Positions 1-6,917 of a stretch of DNA of 44,521 nt are shown one piece after another. The translations under genes were made by a program, and so were the position numbers. Location: positions 1-44,521 of the IMG/VR virus record IMGVR_UViG_3300028595_000023. One strand, 5' to 3'. The notes beneath the pieces were generated by a model. The model worked only from the letters and a program-made list of their open reading frames with translations. It made no database searches and was not told the DNA's origin. Source of the stretch: a virus. Numbering within the stretch: the stretch's first letter is position 1; each line of letters opens with the position of its first letter.

Positions 1-141
1 GCCTTTTTAGTTTTTTTTTAAATATAGCAACTAAGAATCTTATATATCAAAGGGGCCTTTTGTTTTTTTCTAAGTGGAGTGTGGGAGTATCCCTACTAGT
101 ACTAAGGGGTATCCCCCAGGGGGGGGTGATCCTCCGAGACC
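1..141. repeat. left copy of direct terminal repeat
   Basis: The first 141 bases recur at 44380-44521. The copies match exactly for 126 bases, then differ only in a G tract (8 G here, 9 G on the right). The repeat holds two T-rich tracts, a GGGAGTATCCC motif, the palindrome TACTAGTA (94-101) and GGGGTATCCCCC followed by A and the G tract. It is either a genuine T7-style terminal redundancy or the overlap of a circular assembly; the indel means it is not a simple exact k-mer overlap. Confidence 0.9.
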
Positions 142-168
142 ACCTACACACGCAAAGCAACAGAGTTA

Positions 169-201
169 ACATAAGATATATTATGTGACATAGTTTCTAT
201 G
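169..201. other. two adjacent hairpins beside the terminal repeat
   Basis: ACATAA (169-174) pairs with TTATGT (181-186), and CATAG (189-193) pairs with CTATG (197-201). They lie between the terminal repeat and the probable small terminase gene, a place where a terminase recognition or transcription signal could sit. The function is inferred only from position. Nothing else in 142-292 was interpretable. Confidence 0.4.
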
Positions 202-292
202 CAATCCAGTGATAACAAGAGATCCAACGTATCGAGAAGTATCTATATATTAGCATATCCGCCATGATTAGACAACTATCCCTATTTCGGAA

Positions 293-991
293 CTACAATA
301 TAGAGTATTCGGTATCTATAATGCTCTCATTGCTTTGTAATTGCTCCAGCTGCTCAAGTTTCTTTGAATGAGTATCAATCGCTATGTTAATGTTGAAATC
401 CTTTTGAATGCCGTTTCTGATTTCCATCGATCTTTGGGTGTAGATCCCTGAAGCTTTGGCGAGATCCAACATGGAGGCCTTATCAATCTTTTCTGGATTC
501 ATTGATTCAACAGCGCATGTGTTAGCATTCATGGCGAATATTAGCGAGTTCCTCTTTTCAATAGCTTCTGCCTGTTGGTATATATCACTATTCATATCAC
601 CCTGTGTACATATTCTTGACACTGTGGAAGCAGAACGACTGAAAGCTTTTGATATCTCTGTAAGACTTGCACCTGCTTGCCTGAGAGCTAACATTGCATT
701 TTGTTCCTCTTGGCTTACATTGCGATATCGTTGCTTCAAGATCCGCAATTTCTTTGAATTGTCTTGTAATTGCTTCAATTTCTTAGCATCCATATTAGAG
801 ATGTTGTATGTTTTTGAATCGTGATTGTAATAATCATCTATGAGTGATAGTTCTTTCAATTCGTGTATTGATAATTCTGAATCACCCAATTCTTTTTGTA
901 AGTGCTGTATATGTTCGTCTTCAACAGTTGTTTCATAGTACGCTTTTGTTGGTTTTGAATCTTTCAGGTAGTCTTTTTTTTTGTATTTCAT
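293..991 (-). CDS. probable terminase small subunit (HTH DNA-binding protein)
   Basis: 232 residues. The centre (about 94-130) contains a helix-turn-helix-like segment with the core SLTEISKAFSRSASTVSR, preceded by a charged helical N-terminus and followed by a helical region and a Gln/Glu-rich tail (LEQLEQLQ). A DNA-recognition HTH with a helical oligomerisation region is the usual small terminase layout, and the gene is next to the genome end, where packaging starts. The large subunit lies about 5 kb away around the circle on the same strand. A promoter overlapping a palindrome lies upstream at 1100-1127. It could instead be a transcriptional regulator; I favour TerS from context. Confidence 0.5.
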   Translation of the reverse strand: MKYKKKDYLKDSKPTKAYYETTVEDEHIQHLQKELGDSELSIHELKELSLIDDYYNHDSKTYNISNMDAKKLKQLQDNSKKLRILKQRYRNVSQEEQNAMLALRQAGASLTEISKAFSRSASTVSRICTQGDMNSDIYQQAEAIEKRNSLIFAMNANTCAVESMNPEKIDKASMLDLAKASGIYTQRSMEIRNGIQKDFNINIAIDTHSKKLEQLEQLQSNESIIDTEYSIL

Positions 992-1099
992 AGTTGATAT
1001 ATATCCTTTTCATTAATCTCATATCGCTTGTTTGTGAGCCTTACCAGGCATTCATAGTTTCTTTGCTTTTTGTAGCTGCCATAAGCAGATATATATAGG

Positions 1100-1127
1100 A
1101 ATACAGTTATACTGTATAGGGTGTCAA
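1100..1127 (-). promoter_or_regulatory. promoter with overlapping operator palindrome upstream of the TerS-like gene
   Basis: Reading leftward, TTGACA (1122-1127) is followed after 16 bases by TGTATT (1100-1105). The -10 region lies inside the 17-base palindrome ATACAGT-TAT-ACTGTAT (1101-1117), a typical place for a repressor or autoregulator to bind. The leader to the start codon at 991 is about 100 bases and contains a small GCCT/AGGC hairpin (1038-1049). Confidence 0.5.
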
Positions 1128-1287
1128 TGGTTTCGGGGATTGTGTTTTTTGGGTGTTTGTATGTTGCGTGGTTGTTGGCTTAGAAGCTTATCTAATTTTC
1201 TTGGTTTGTTTGTTTTGCTTTGATTATTCAAGAAGTTGAATATAGTTATGTAGCTAATATATCAGAAAAACTTCATGTTTTATATCG

Positions 1288-1316
1288 TTGCAATTGAAAC
1301 ATATTAGTAGTATAGT
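1288..1316 (+). promoter_or_regulatory. rightward promoter of the early plus-strand genes
   Basis: TTGCAA (1288-1293), a 17-base spacer and TATAGT (1311-1316). Seven bases after the -10 comes GGTGACAA (1324-1331), the box that also follows the strong promoter at 15196-15224. The transcript would run through the hairpin chain before the first gene at 1536. Confidence 0.5.
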
Positions 1317-1329
1317 TCTCTTAGGTGAC

Positions 1330-1455
1330 AACGAGAATTCATATATATCTCGTTGAGAAATTGATAATAATAGCCATAATTGGCTATTCCTAGTACTGTG
1401 GCAAGTACTGGGCTTGCTATAGCCGTTTCTTACTCCTATTGAGTTTCACAACTCA
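1330..1455 (+). other. chain of four hairpins in the early leader
   Basis: Stems: AACGAGA/TCTCGTT (1330-1354), AATAGCCA/TGGCTATT with loop TAAT (1369-1388), AGTACT/AGTACT (1392-1409) and TGAGTT/AACTCA with loop TCAC (1440-1455). Four stems in 126 bases suggest a structured 5-prime leader, a small RNA or an origin element. No T-tract follows any of them, so they do not look like ordinary terminators. Confidence 0.5.
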
Positions 1456-1535
1456 TAAGTCGATTGAGTATAATCATCGTCTTGCCTGTAAGAATCCATA
1501 GCGTAAGCATGGCATGGCATAATAGGAGAAAAATC

Positions 1536-2069
1536 ATGGATAGAAAAGAAAAAATAATAAGAAAAAAAATCTCTAAAGCGTTGAAGGGTCTCTATGATGA
1601 TACAGAAAGTACTTATTACTTTTCAGTATCGTCGTATGACCATGAATTAAGGTTATACGACTATCTACCAAAGCAGTTGCATAATAGTATGATGAATCGA
1701 GAATTGATATCTGATATCTGTTTTGAGATATATTCAAAACAGATATCAAAATTTGTGGAAGATACTGGTGACATGTATGCACCTGGAGAAAGTATTGCAA
1801 GGTGTAAATGGAGACTTAGATATAAAAGGCACCTAATAACTGACTCTCTTATGAGTAAAGTTATGAGAAATCACTTTGCAAAAAGAGTATTGCCGATTAT
1901 TAAAAATGCTGAATATTTAGACGGGAATAATTTTCAGCATTTGCGAATATCCGATGAAAATTTGAGAGTAATTGAAAGACTTTCAAAGTATAATAAGCAA
2001 CTACAAAAAGAAATAATTGCTTATAAAGAAAAAATCAAGAAACTCAGAAAACTAGCATACAAAAAATAG
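1536..2069 (+). CDS. hypothetical protein, first early gene
   Basis: 177 residues from the ATG at 1536, chosen because AGGAG lies 8 bases upstream; an upstream in-frame ATG at 1464 has no ribosome site. The protein is very basic, with a Lys-rich N-terminus (DRKEKIIRKKISKALKG) and a Lys-rich helical C-terminus, probably coiled coil. No family recognised. It is first behind the rightward promoter and is followed by a terminator at 2101-2137, so it is its own short transcription unit. The basic ends suggest nucleic acid binding, but this is inference. Confidence 0.75.
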   Translation: MDRKEKIIRKKISKALKGLYDDTESTYYFSVSSYDHELRLYDYLPKQLHNSMMNRELISDICFEIYSKQISKFVEDTGDMYAPGESIARCKWRLRYKRHLITDSLMSKVMRNHFAKRVLPIIKNAEYLDGNNFQHLRISDENLRVIERLSKYNKQLQKEIIAYKEKIKKLRKLAYKK

Positions 2070-2100
2070 TTAGTTTTTTGGAGTAAGAAACAAAATAAGG

Positions 2101-2137
2101 AACGGTTATAGTCAATAGATTATAGCCGTTTTTTTTT
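2101..2137 (+). terminator. rho-independent terminator after the first early gene
   Basis: ACGGTTATA pairs with TATAGCCGT with one G-T pair, followed by a run of T residues. It would end or attenuate the first early transcript. Confidence 0.75.
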
Positions 2138-2163
2138 GCATAAAAACAGTGTAAATCTACACT
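2136..2163 (+). promoter_or_regulatory. possible promoter with operator-like palindrome
   Basis: A weak TTGCAT (2136-2141), a 16-base spacer and TACACT (2158-2163). The -10 lies within the palindrome AGTGTA-AATC-TACACT (2148-2163). It sits just after a terminator and before the next gene run, so a regulated restart of transcription is plausible. Confidence 0.25.
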
Positions 2164-2204
2164 AGCGTTTTGCGTTGGGTAGTAGCTGTGTAAGGGGTTA
2201 GAAC

Positions 2205-2357
2205 ATGTGGGAATACGATATCATAGATAGCAAGTTAAATACAGAATATAAGATAGGATACAAAACGTCGGTATCTGCTCACAAAGTAGCTGAAAAATTG
2301 AATACTGAGTATGGGGCAGAACGTTACTATGTTAGACAAGTTTTGGTAAGTGAATAA
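2205..2357 (+). CDS. small HTH-like protein
   Basis: 50 residues with a good ribosome site (AAGGGG). The segment SVSAHKVAEKLNTEYG followed by YYVRQVLVS looks like a short helix-turn-helix of the kind found in phage regulators. First gene after the 2101 terminator. Function not known. Confidence 0.55.
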   Translation: MWEYDIIDSKLNTEYKIGYKTSVSAHKVAEKLNTEYGAERYYVRQVLVSE

Positions 2358-2376
2358 TAAATAGGAGGTAATTAAA

Positions 2377-2601
2377 ATGAAAAAAATAAACGTAGATGAA
2401 ATAATAGAAAAATGTGAACAGGAATTTGAGTTTGAAGTTCCTGATCACCTAGAAGGGAAGCATATCTGGTTGAATGTATCACCAGTATATAGAGATGGGG
2501 ACGAAAATAAGGAATTAATCGGGGTACACTCTTATATCACCGATGGAAATAATGATCTAGGTGTAGTTGATGACTTCATACCGATAGAAGAGGTTATATA
2601 A
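2377..2601 (+). CDS. hypothetical protein
   Basis: 74 residues, strongly acidic, preceded by a near-perfect ribosome site (AGGAGG). No family recognised. Part of the early run. Confidence 0.65.
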   Translation: MKKINVDEIIEKCEQEFEFEVPDHLEGKHIWLNVSPVYRDGDENKELIGVHSYITDGNNDLGVVDDFIPIEEVI

Positions 2602-2602
2602 C

Positions 2603-2707
2603 ATGACATTAGAGACTGAGTTACAACTATTATTCTGGAGTGCAAAGAATCAATTCATTGATTGGATCTTAGAAGGACCAACCCCAGAGTATATTTTTAA
2701 TCAATAA
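2603..2707 (+). CDS. hypothetical 34-residue protein
   Basis: Starts one base after the preceding stop and ends just before the next gene's ribosome site. The translation (MTLETELQLLFW...) is helical with aromatic residues. It fills an otherwise empty gap in a tightly packed gene run, which is the main support. Confidence 0.45.
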   Translation: MTLETELQLLFWSAKNQFIDWILEGPTPEYIFNQ

Positions 2708-2726
2708 AGAAAGTGAGGGAATAATA

Positions 2727-3617
2727 ATGAAAACTATAAACGAACTAGATGATTATAAATACGCTTGGCATGCCTCAAGCTTTGATCCTGATAAAAGATT
2801 CAATAATTTTAAAGAATATATTACGGAAGTATTAGACAACTTAAAAACATTCTGTAATGACAATAACTATGATCCTGAATATATTAACGACAAAATAATA
2901 GATTGCGCTTGTGATTATTTGCATAGTCAATCTAGCTGTATGAATTGGGCAGTAACAGGACCCGCAAATTTTCCAGTATCAAGGAATGAAAAAAGAATGG
3001 CAGCAACAGAAAAAAAACACGAAAAGCTAGCGTATTATTGCAATGAATACAAAAAGATACTCAAAAAGAAATTTGATGCAAAACTAACAGAATCCGACAA
3101 GGTTTCTAATTGGAAAAAAGAAATTGAGATATTAAAAGATCTTCAAGAAACTTATAAAAAAGTTAATATTCTAATACGCAAACATAAACTTAATAATATC
3201 GAAGACTCTTTAAAAGTAGAAGATTTAAAAAAGATCTTTGATAATTACCCTAAAATTAAGAGTGATTTAGAATCTAGCTTGAGGATCAATTATCCTTTTA
3301 AAATCCATGGGTTTAAGCTTACGAATAATTTAGCGAACATTAAACGCTTAGAATCTCAAGTGAGACATTCTGAGAGAACAAAAGAAAACAACCATGACGT
3401 ATCATTTAACTGTGATTTTGTAAAAGTAGAACATGATGATACAGAGTTAAGATGGAACCTTTACTTTGACGGTAAGCCAAGTTTTGAGATAAGAAGTATT
3501 TTGAAGTCTAACGGTTTTAAATGGAGCCCAAAAAGAACAGCCTGGACAAGGTTTTCAAAGTCTATGGATAAAGAACGACTTGAGAATATTTTATATCAAT
3601 TAAGTGAGGTTAAATAG
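2727..3617 (+). CDS. phage protein with a GFKWSP-type C-terminal domain
   Basis: 296 residues. Two conserved-looking parts: NWAVTGPANFPVSRNEKR (about 73-90), then a long Lys-rich coiled region; and a C-terminal segment with FEIRSILKSNGFKWSPKRTA and an aromatic/basic end (about 249-275). From memory, this pairing belongs to a widespread family of phage and plasmid proteins of unproven function. The start has a GAAAGTGAGG box. It is the largest protein of the 2.2-6 kb run. DNA binding or host interaction is plausible but unproven. Confidence 0.7.
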   Translation: MKTINELDDYKYAWHASSFDPDKRFNNFKEYITEVLDNLKTFCNDNNYDPEYINDKIIDCACDYLHSQSSCMNWAVTGPANFPVSRNEKRMAATEKKHEKLAYYCNEYKKILKKKFDAKLTESDKVSNWKKEIEILKDLQETYKKVNILIRKHKLNNIEDSLKVEDLKKIFDNYPKIKSDLESSLRINYPFKIHGFKLTNNLANIKRLESQVRHSERTKENNHDVSFNCDFVKVEHDDTELRWNLYFDGKPSFEIRSILKSNGFKWSPKRTAWTRFSKSMDKERLENILYQLSEVK

Positions 3618-3619
3618 TT

Positions 3620-4036
3620 ATGAGTGTACAAGTAGTAAATAAAAAAGTATTGAATAAAATTGTTTCAGGATTATTGAAAGAATCTGAATATGTAATAGGA
3701 GAATTCAGGCATTTTGTAAACGATTTTAAAAACTATAACGATATAAAAAGCTGGGAGAGCGCATTAATTTGTATGATGTATGATCTAAACGTTAAAACGT
3801 ATAACTACAGGTATCGAATGGAGCAAGAAAAGATTGATAAAAGCTTATGTTTTGAACAAATAGAAGTATCTAAACTTGAATTTATAAAATCACTAGATTA
3901 CTACATATATCAATGTAGCGAATCAATAAATGACGATTCTAAGTTATTGAAACTTTTAAAACAGTTACAAACTAACGTTAGAGATTTTTATATATCTAAT
4001 TTAGAAGCGTATAAAAACTTACCATGGGGAGAATAA
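3620..4036 (+). CDS. hypothetical protein
   Basis: 138 residues, mostly helical. It begins two bases after the previous stop, with GAGG about 10 bases upstream. No family recognised. Confidence 0.65.
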   Translation: MSVQVVNKKVLNKIVSGLLKESEYVIGEFRHFVNDFKNYNDIKSWESALICMMYDLNVKTYNYRYRMEQEKIDKSLCFEQIEVSKLEFIKSLDYYIYQCSESINDDSKLLKLLKQLQTNVRDFYISNLEAYKNLPWGE

Positions 4037-4040
4037 AAAA

Positions 4041-4304
4041 ATGAACAAAGAAACAAATATTAACATAGAATGTATGGATTATAACGAACTTATTTCAGAT
4101 TTTAATGATTCGGGATTAAAAAAGCTAATAAATAGCTTGTTCTATCCTTTTACTAGCGGAACGCTAAAAGAACTATTCAAAAAAATTGAAGACTCAAAGA
4201 TAAGTACTTTAATTTCAGATTGGAATTGCAAAATTGACGATTTTAATAAAGTATCTGACGGATATAATGTCAGACCACTAAATTTATTAAATTATGGAGA
4301 ATAG
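4041..4304 (+). CDS. hypothetical protein
   Basis: 87 residues, starts four bases after the previous gene with GGAG upstream, and overlaps the ribosome site of the next. Acidic N-terminus. No family recognised. Confidence 0.6.
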   Translation: MNKETNINIECMDYNELISDFNDSGLKKLINSLFYPFTSGTLKELFKKIEDSKISTLISDWNCKIDDFNKVSDGYNVRPLNLLNYGE

Positions 4305-4308
4305 ATCA

Positions 4309-4479
4309 ATGAACAAACAAGAAACAAAACAATCAATATTAAAAGATTTAAAAGCACAACGGATCAGTCTACAGTCATTAATTAACATGATTAGAAAACA
4401 TGATACTAAAAAGTTAACGGTCGATATTAGTAATCATGGGGAATTGATATTTTTGACTAATTTGACAAGTTTAAATTAA
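4309..4479 (+). CDS. hypothetical protein
   Basis: 56 residues from the ATG at 4309, chosen because GGAG (4296-4299) is correctly spaced for it and not for the upstream in-frame ATG at 4294. Basic first half, short hydrophobic end. Unknown. Confidence 0.55.
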   Translation: MNKQETKQSILKDLKAQRISLQSLINMIRKHDTKKLTVDISNHGELIFLTNLTSLN

Positions 4480-4494
4480 TAAAGGGATAACACA

Positions 4495-4683
4495 ATGAGG
4501 CAAGAAAACATAGAAGCTGAAGCGTTAACCAAAAATCCTAAAGAGCGATTATGTTATATAGCCGGTTATAGATCATGTTTGCAAAATTTAAAACAATGGT
4601 TATTAAAAGAAAATAATGGAGAACATATTAGCTCGATTTATGATTTTATAAATGAAATGGAGAAAAAAAATGAAAACAAATAA
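4495..4683 (+). CDS. hypothetical protein
   Basis: 62 residues with AGGG upstream. Charged and helical, ends in EMEKKNENK, and overlaps the next gene by 14 bases. Unknown. Confidence 0.6.
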   Translation: MRQENIEAEALTKNPKERLCYIAGYRSCLQNLKQWLLKENNGEHISSIYDFINEMEKKNENK

Positions 4684-4894
4684 GGATTTAATAATAAAAA
4701 AGGGGCTTTACTCTTGCTTGCCTGGCAATTGTTTTGAAATACCAAAGGGATCTCGAGTTAAAAGGTTTGACGGTAGATACATTTTAGATGATACAAGCGT
4801 ACTAAAGTATTCAATTGATAGGCATGATGCGACTTATTACGGAGTTGATATTAATGAATGTGATATAGATTTTGAAGGAGAAAAACAAAAATGA
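4670..4894 (+). CDS. hypothetical protein
   Basis: 74 residues from the ATG at 4670, which has GGAG correctly spaced inside the end of the previous gene; an in-frame ATG at 4652 lacks a ribosome site. Rich in Asp and Tyr; beta-rich by appearance. Its stop overlaps the next ATG (ATGA), so translation is probably coupled. Confidence 0.6.
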   Translation: MKTNKDLIIKKGLYSCLPGNCFEIPKGSRVKRFDGRYILDDTSVLKYSIDRHDATYYGVDINECDIDFEGEKQK

Positions 4895-5052
4895 TTGAAC
4901 CAGATAAGTTAATTAGGATGCTTAATAGAGGTATGACGCATCAAGAAATAGCCGATGAGTTAGGCAAAAAAAGACAATCAATTACCAGGAAAGTAAAAGA
5001 GTATGAAGGCAAAGGATTAATAGAAAAAAAGTGGAGAACGTTAAATATTTAG
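4891..5052 (+). CDS. small helix-turn-helix protein
   Basis: 53 residues. THQEIADELGKKRQSITRKV (16-35) is a clear helix-turn-helix of the winged/sigma-like type, followed by a short basic end. It begins on the stop of the previous gene (ATGA), with GGAG upstream. Probably a DNA-binding regulator. A promoter-like sequence follows it. Confidence 0.65.
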   Translation: MIEPDKLIRMLNRGMTHQEIADELGKKRQSITRKVKEYEGKGLIEKKWRTLNI

Positions 5053-5072
5053 ATATTCTGTTTTATTTGATT

Positions 5073-5116
5073 TTGAATACTAGAATATGAGACTATTATA
5101 AAAAAAGAGGTGACAA
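5073..5116 (+). promoter_or_regulatory. possible promoter plus GGTGACAA box
   Basis: TTGAAT (5073-5078) and TATTAT (5094-5099) are only 15 bases apart, so this is a weak match. GGTGACAA (5109-5116) follows, as it follows the promoters at 1288 and 15196. Here the box also contains the ribosome site (AGGTGA) of the gene at 5118, so the resemblance could come from that. Confidence 0.3.
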
Positions 5117-5117
5117 C

Positions 5118-5591
5118 ATGCAAAAAACAACATTAAATGACATAAAAAAAGAAAAACCTTGTGAAGAAGGCTGGAAGAAACTATTAAAAAGTTTAAATAA
5201 AACTAAACCAGATCCAGAAATATTAACATTAGAACACATATTAAATAGCAACGGATTGTCTGATGCGTGCTGGGTTGCAGGTATAGTACTTGGGCTAAAG
5301 AGAGAATTAAGATTATATTCGTACTGGGTTGCAAAACAGGCTAAAAAATATGTAAAAGATAAAAATAAATACAATAAAATTATTAATACGGTTAATTTAT
5401 CTGCATATGGATATGTTATGGCATCTTCTTTGGAATCTGCTAGGGCATCTGCATTGGCATCTACTATTGAACCTGCTAGGGCATCTGCATTGGCATCTGC
5501 TAGGGAATATGCTTGGTCATCTGCATGGGCATCTGCTTTGGAATCTGATTACAATAAAGGGATTAAGTTATATAGTAATAAATTCATATAG
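5118..5591 (+). CDS. Ala-Ser-Arg repeat protein
   Basis: 157 residues. The first 95 are ordinary and helical; the rest (about 101-146) is built of short units such as SARASALAS. The DNA repeat is 36 bases (12 codons), with 26 identical bases at 5437-5462 and 5473-5498. Such A-S-A-R-A-S runs occur in other phage early proteins, where they resemble regular solenoid or amphipathic helices; no function is established to my knowledge. Repeat number could change by slippage. Confidence 0.7.
   Translation: MQKTTLNDIKKEKPCEEGWKKLLKSLNKTKPDPEILTLEHILNSNGLSDACWVAGIVLGLKRELRLYSYWVAKQAKKYVKDKNKYNKIINTVNLSAYGYVMASSLESARASALASTIEPARASALASAREYAWSSAWASALESDYNKGIKLYSNKFI
5437..5498 (+). repeat. 36-base tandem repeat inside a coding region
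   Basis: The 26-base unit starting CTGCTAGGGCATCTGC occurs at 5437 and 5473, offset by exactly 12 codons, so copy-number change would keep frame. Degenerate copies extend to about 5550. Confidence 0.75.
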
Positions 5592-5603
5592 ATAGTATGT
5601 AAT

Positions 5604-5643
5604 GGCAAATTGCCAAAAATGGTTAAAACAAAAAACCATTTTT
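5604..5643 (+). terminator. hairpin terminator and small palindrome
   Basis: AAAAATGGTT (5615-5624) pairs perfectly with AACCATTTTT (5634-5643), giving a stem that ends in T residues. Directly before it is the 11-base palindrome GGCAAATTGCC (5604-5614), possibly an operator. Together they separate the repeat protein gene from the PadR-like gene. Confidence 0.55.
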
Positions 5644-5668
5644 AGATTATGAATAAGGAGAAAAGCAA

Positions 5669-6127
5669 ATGAGTGTAATAGATTTTATTATATTGGGAGA
5701 AATTCAGAACGGAAACAAACATCCGTATATCATAGCTGATAAGGTGGTTAATTTTGACATGGTTAAAATTAGTAAACCAGCTGTATATAAAAATGCAATT
5801 AAACTTCATGATAAAGGTTTTTTAAATCGTGAAATTGAACAAAAAACAAAAATGCCAGCAAGGAAAGTTTATTCAGTTAATTATGAAGGGGAAAAAGAGT
5901 TTAAACGGTTGGCAAAAGAAATAATCAAAAATCCTTTAACTGGAGAATTCAACGCTATATTTATTTATTCTGCATTTGTTGATTTTAATATATTGGTAGA
6001 TGAATTATTGAAAAATTTAAACAATCTAAAAGATAAATATAAGAATAAAGAAGATATTTTTATTAAACAGAAATATTTATTAGTTCTTACGTATATTAAT
6101 TGGATTGAATGGGTGTTACAGGGGTAA
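5669..6127 (+). CDS. PadR-like transcriptional regulator
   Basis: 152 residues. The N-terminal 75 residues fit a PadR winged helix: FIILGEIQNGNKHPYIIAD (helix 1-2), SKPAVYKNAIKLHDKGFL (recognition helix) and a beta-wing ending in YSVNYEGEKEFKRL. The C-terminal half is a helical bundle, as in PadR dimerisation domains. GGAG upstream. It may act on the nearby palindromes (5604 or 1101). Assignment is by pattern. Confidence 0.7.
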   Translation: MSVIDFIILGEIQNGNKHPYIIADKVVNFDMVKISKPAVYKNAIKLHDKGFLNREIEQKTKMPARKVYSVNYEGEKEFKRLAKEIIKNPLTGEFNAIFIYSAFVDFNILVDELLKNLNNLKDKYKNKEDIFIKQKYLLVLTYINWIEWVLQG

Positions 6128-6131
6128 ATTT

Positions 6132-6302
6132 ATGAGCGAAAAAGTATTCGAAATAGTTATAGTGCCAAAAAAAGCGTATAAGATTACATTGAGTCATAAA
6201 AACAGGTATGCTGCTATGTCACAGGCTTACAAATTAATGATGGATGATTTTAAAACTCAGAAACTAAGAGCATTTAATTATTCGATTAAAGTATATAAAT
6301 GA
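6132..6302 (+). CDS. hypothetical protein
   Basis: 56 residues from the ATG at 6132, which has AGGGG upstream; an earlier in-frame ATG at 6105 lies within the PadR-like gene. Small, basic, beta-alpha-beta looking. Unknown. Confidence 0.6.
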   Translation: MSEKVFEIVIVPKKAYKITLSHKNRYAAMSQAYKLMMDDFKTQKLRAFNYSIKVYK

Positions 6303-6311
6303 GGTGAAGAA

Positions 6312-6596
6312 ATGAATAAAAGACTTAAACAAAAAGATATAATAATTCCTGTCTCTAGTACTATTAGACAAAATATGGGGATAAGCATTGTATGCCTTGT
6401 AGATGATGATGATATATATTCATATAATCAATATGGTCATCAGTGCATAACTCCAAAAAATTACACTAAGTTTAGGAAAATTGGATATGTTAATATTGAA
6501 GATATAGAAAATATTATGACTGCAAATAAAACAGAAATTCCAAGGGTAGTAAAAAAGGCATTAATGGATAATTTAGATAACTTACAATTAATCTAA
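6312..6596 (+). CDS. hypothetical protein
   Basis: 94 residues with AGGTGA upstream. It has an Asp cluster (VDDDDIYS) near residue 32. The stop overlaps the next ATG (TAATG). Unknown. Confidence 0.6.
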   Translation: MNKRLKQKDIIIPVSSTIRQNMGISIVCLVDDDDIYSYNQYGHQCITPKNYTKFRKIGYVNIEDIENIMTANKTEIPRVVKKALMDNLDNLQLI

Positions 6597-6706
6597 TGAG
6601 ATGTGGTGTATGCGGAAAAATAGTATTTCTTAGTGATTATTATAGATATTTACCTGATGGGTGGATAATTTGTATTAATTGCGAGTTTAAACATAAGGGG
6701 AGATGA
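6596..6706 (+). CDS. zinc-ribbon mini-protein
   Basis: 36 residues with two Cys pairs, CGVC (3-6) and CINC (26-29), spaced like a small zinc ribbon. Starts on the stop codon of the preceding gene, so it is probably translationally coupled. Confidence 0.55.
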   Translation: MRCGVCGKIVFLSDYYRYLPDGWIICINCEFKHKGR

Positions 6707-6707
6707 A

Positions 6708-6917
6708 ATGTCAAACAAAACTATTATTTTATTTTTATTAGGTTTTACAATCATTGCGTCATTAGTCATCTTAAATTTGAACAGACTAACTAATAACAAT
6801 TTCTTTGGAATGATCGAGCATAAAATTTGTGTACCAAATATGTATGATCGAAAGCAGCATCATGCATTAAAGAGTATGAAACCTAAAGACCATCAAGTGT
6901 TAAAAGGAGTAAGATAA
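6708..6917 (+). CDS. single-pass membrane protein
   Basis: 69 residues. Residues 5-24 (TIILFLLGFTIIASLVIL) form one transmembrane helix; the rest is basic. GGGGAG upstream. Its stop TAA overlaps the next start (TAATG). Unknown role. Confidence 0.65.
   Translation: MSNKTIILFLLGFTIIASLVILNLNRLTNNNFFGMIEHKICVPNMYDRKQHHALKSMKPKDHQVLKGVR

Larger units (their letters stand above)
992..1535. other. non-coding control region between divergent operons
   Basis: No credible gene. It contains, in order, the leftward promoter-operator (1100-1127), a strand-asymmetric GT-rich stretch (about 1125-1235), a rightward promoter (1288-1316), the box GGTGACAACGA (1324-1334) and a chain of hairpins (1330-1455). 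Divergent promoters with a GT-rich, structured stretch between them would suit a replication origin, but no iteron array is visible. Confidence 0.55.

Noticed and set aside
1101-1117. LexA/SOS box
   Set aside because: The palindrome is ACAGT-TAT-ACTGT, the inverse arrangement of CTGT-N8-ACAG, so it does not fit the LexA consensus.
5407-5595. His-Leu-Trp-rich ORF within the repeat gene
   Set aside because: It is the alternate frame of the Ala-Ser-Arg repeats and has no ribosome site.
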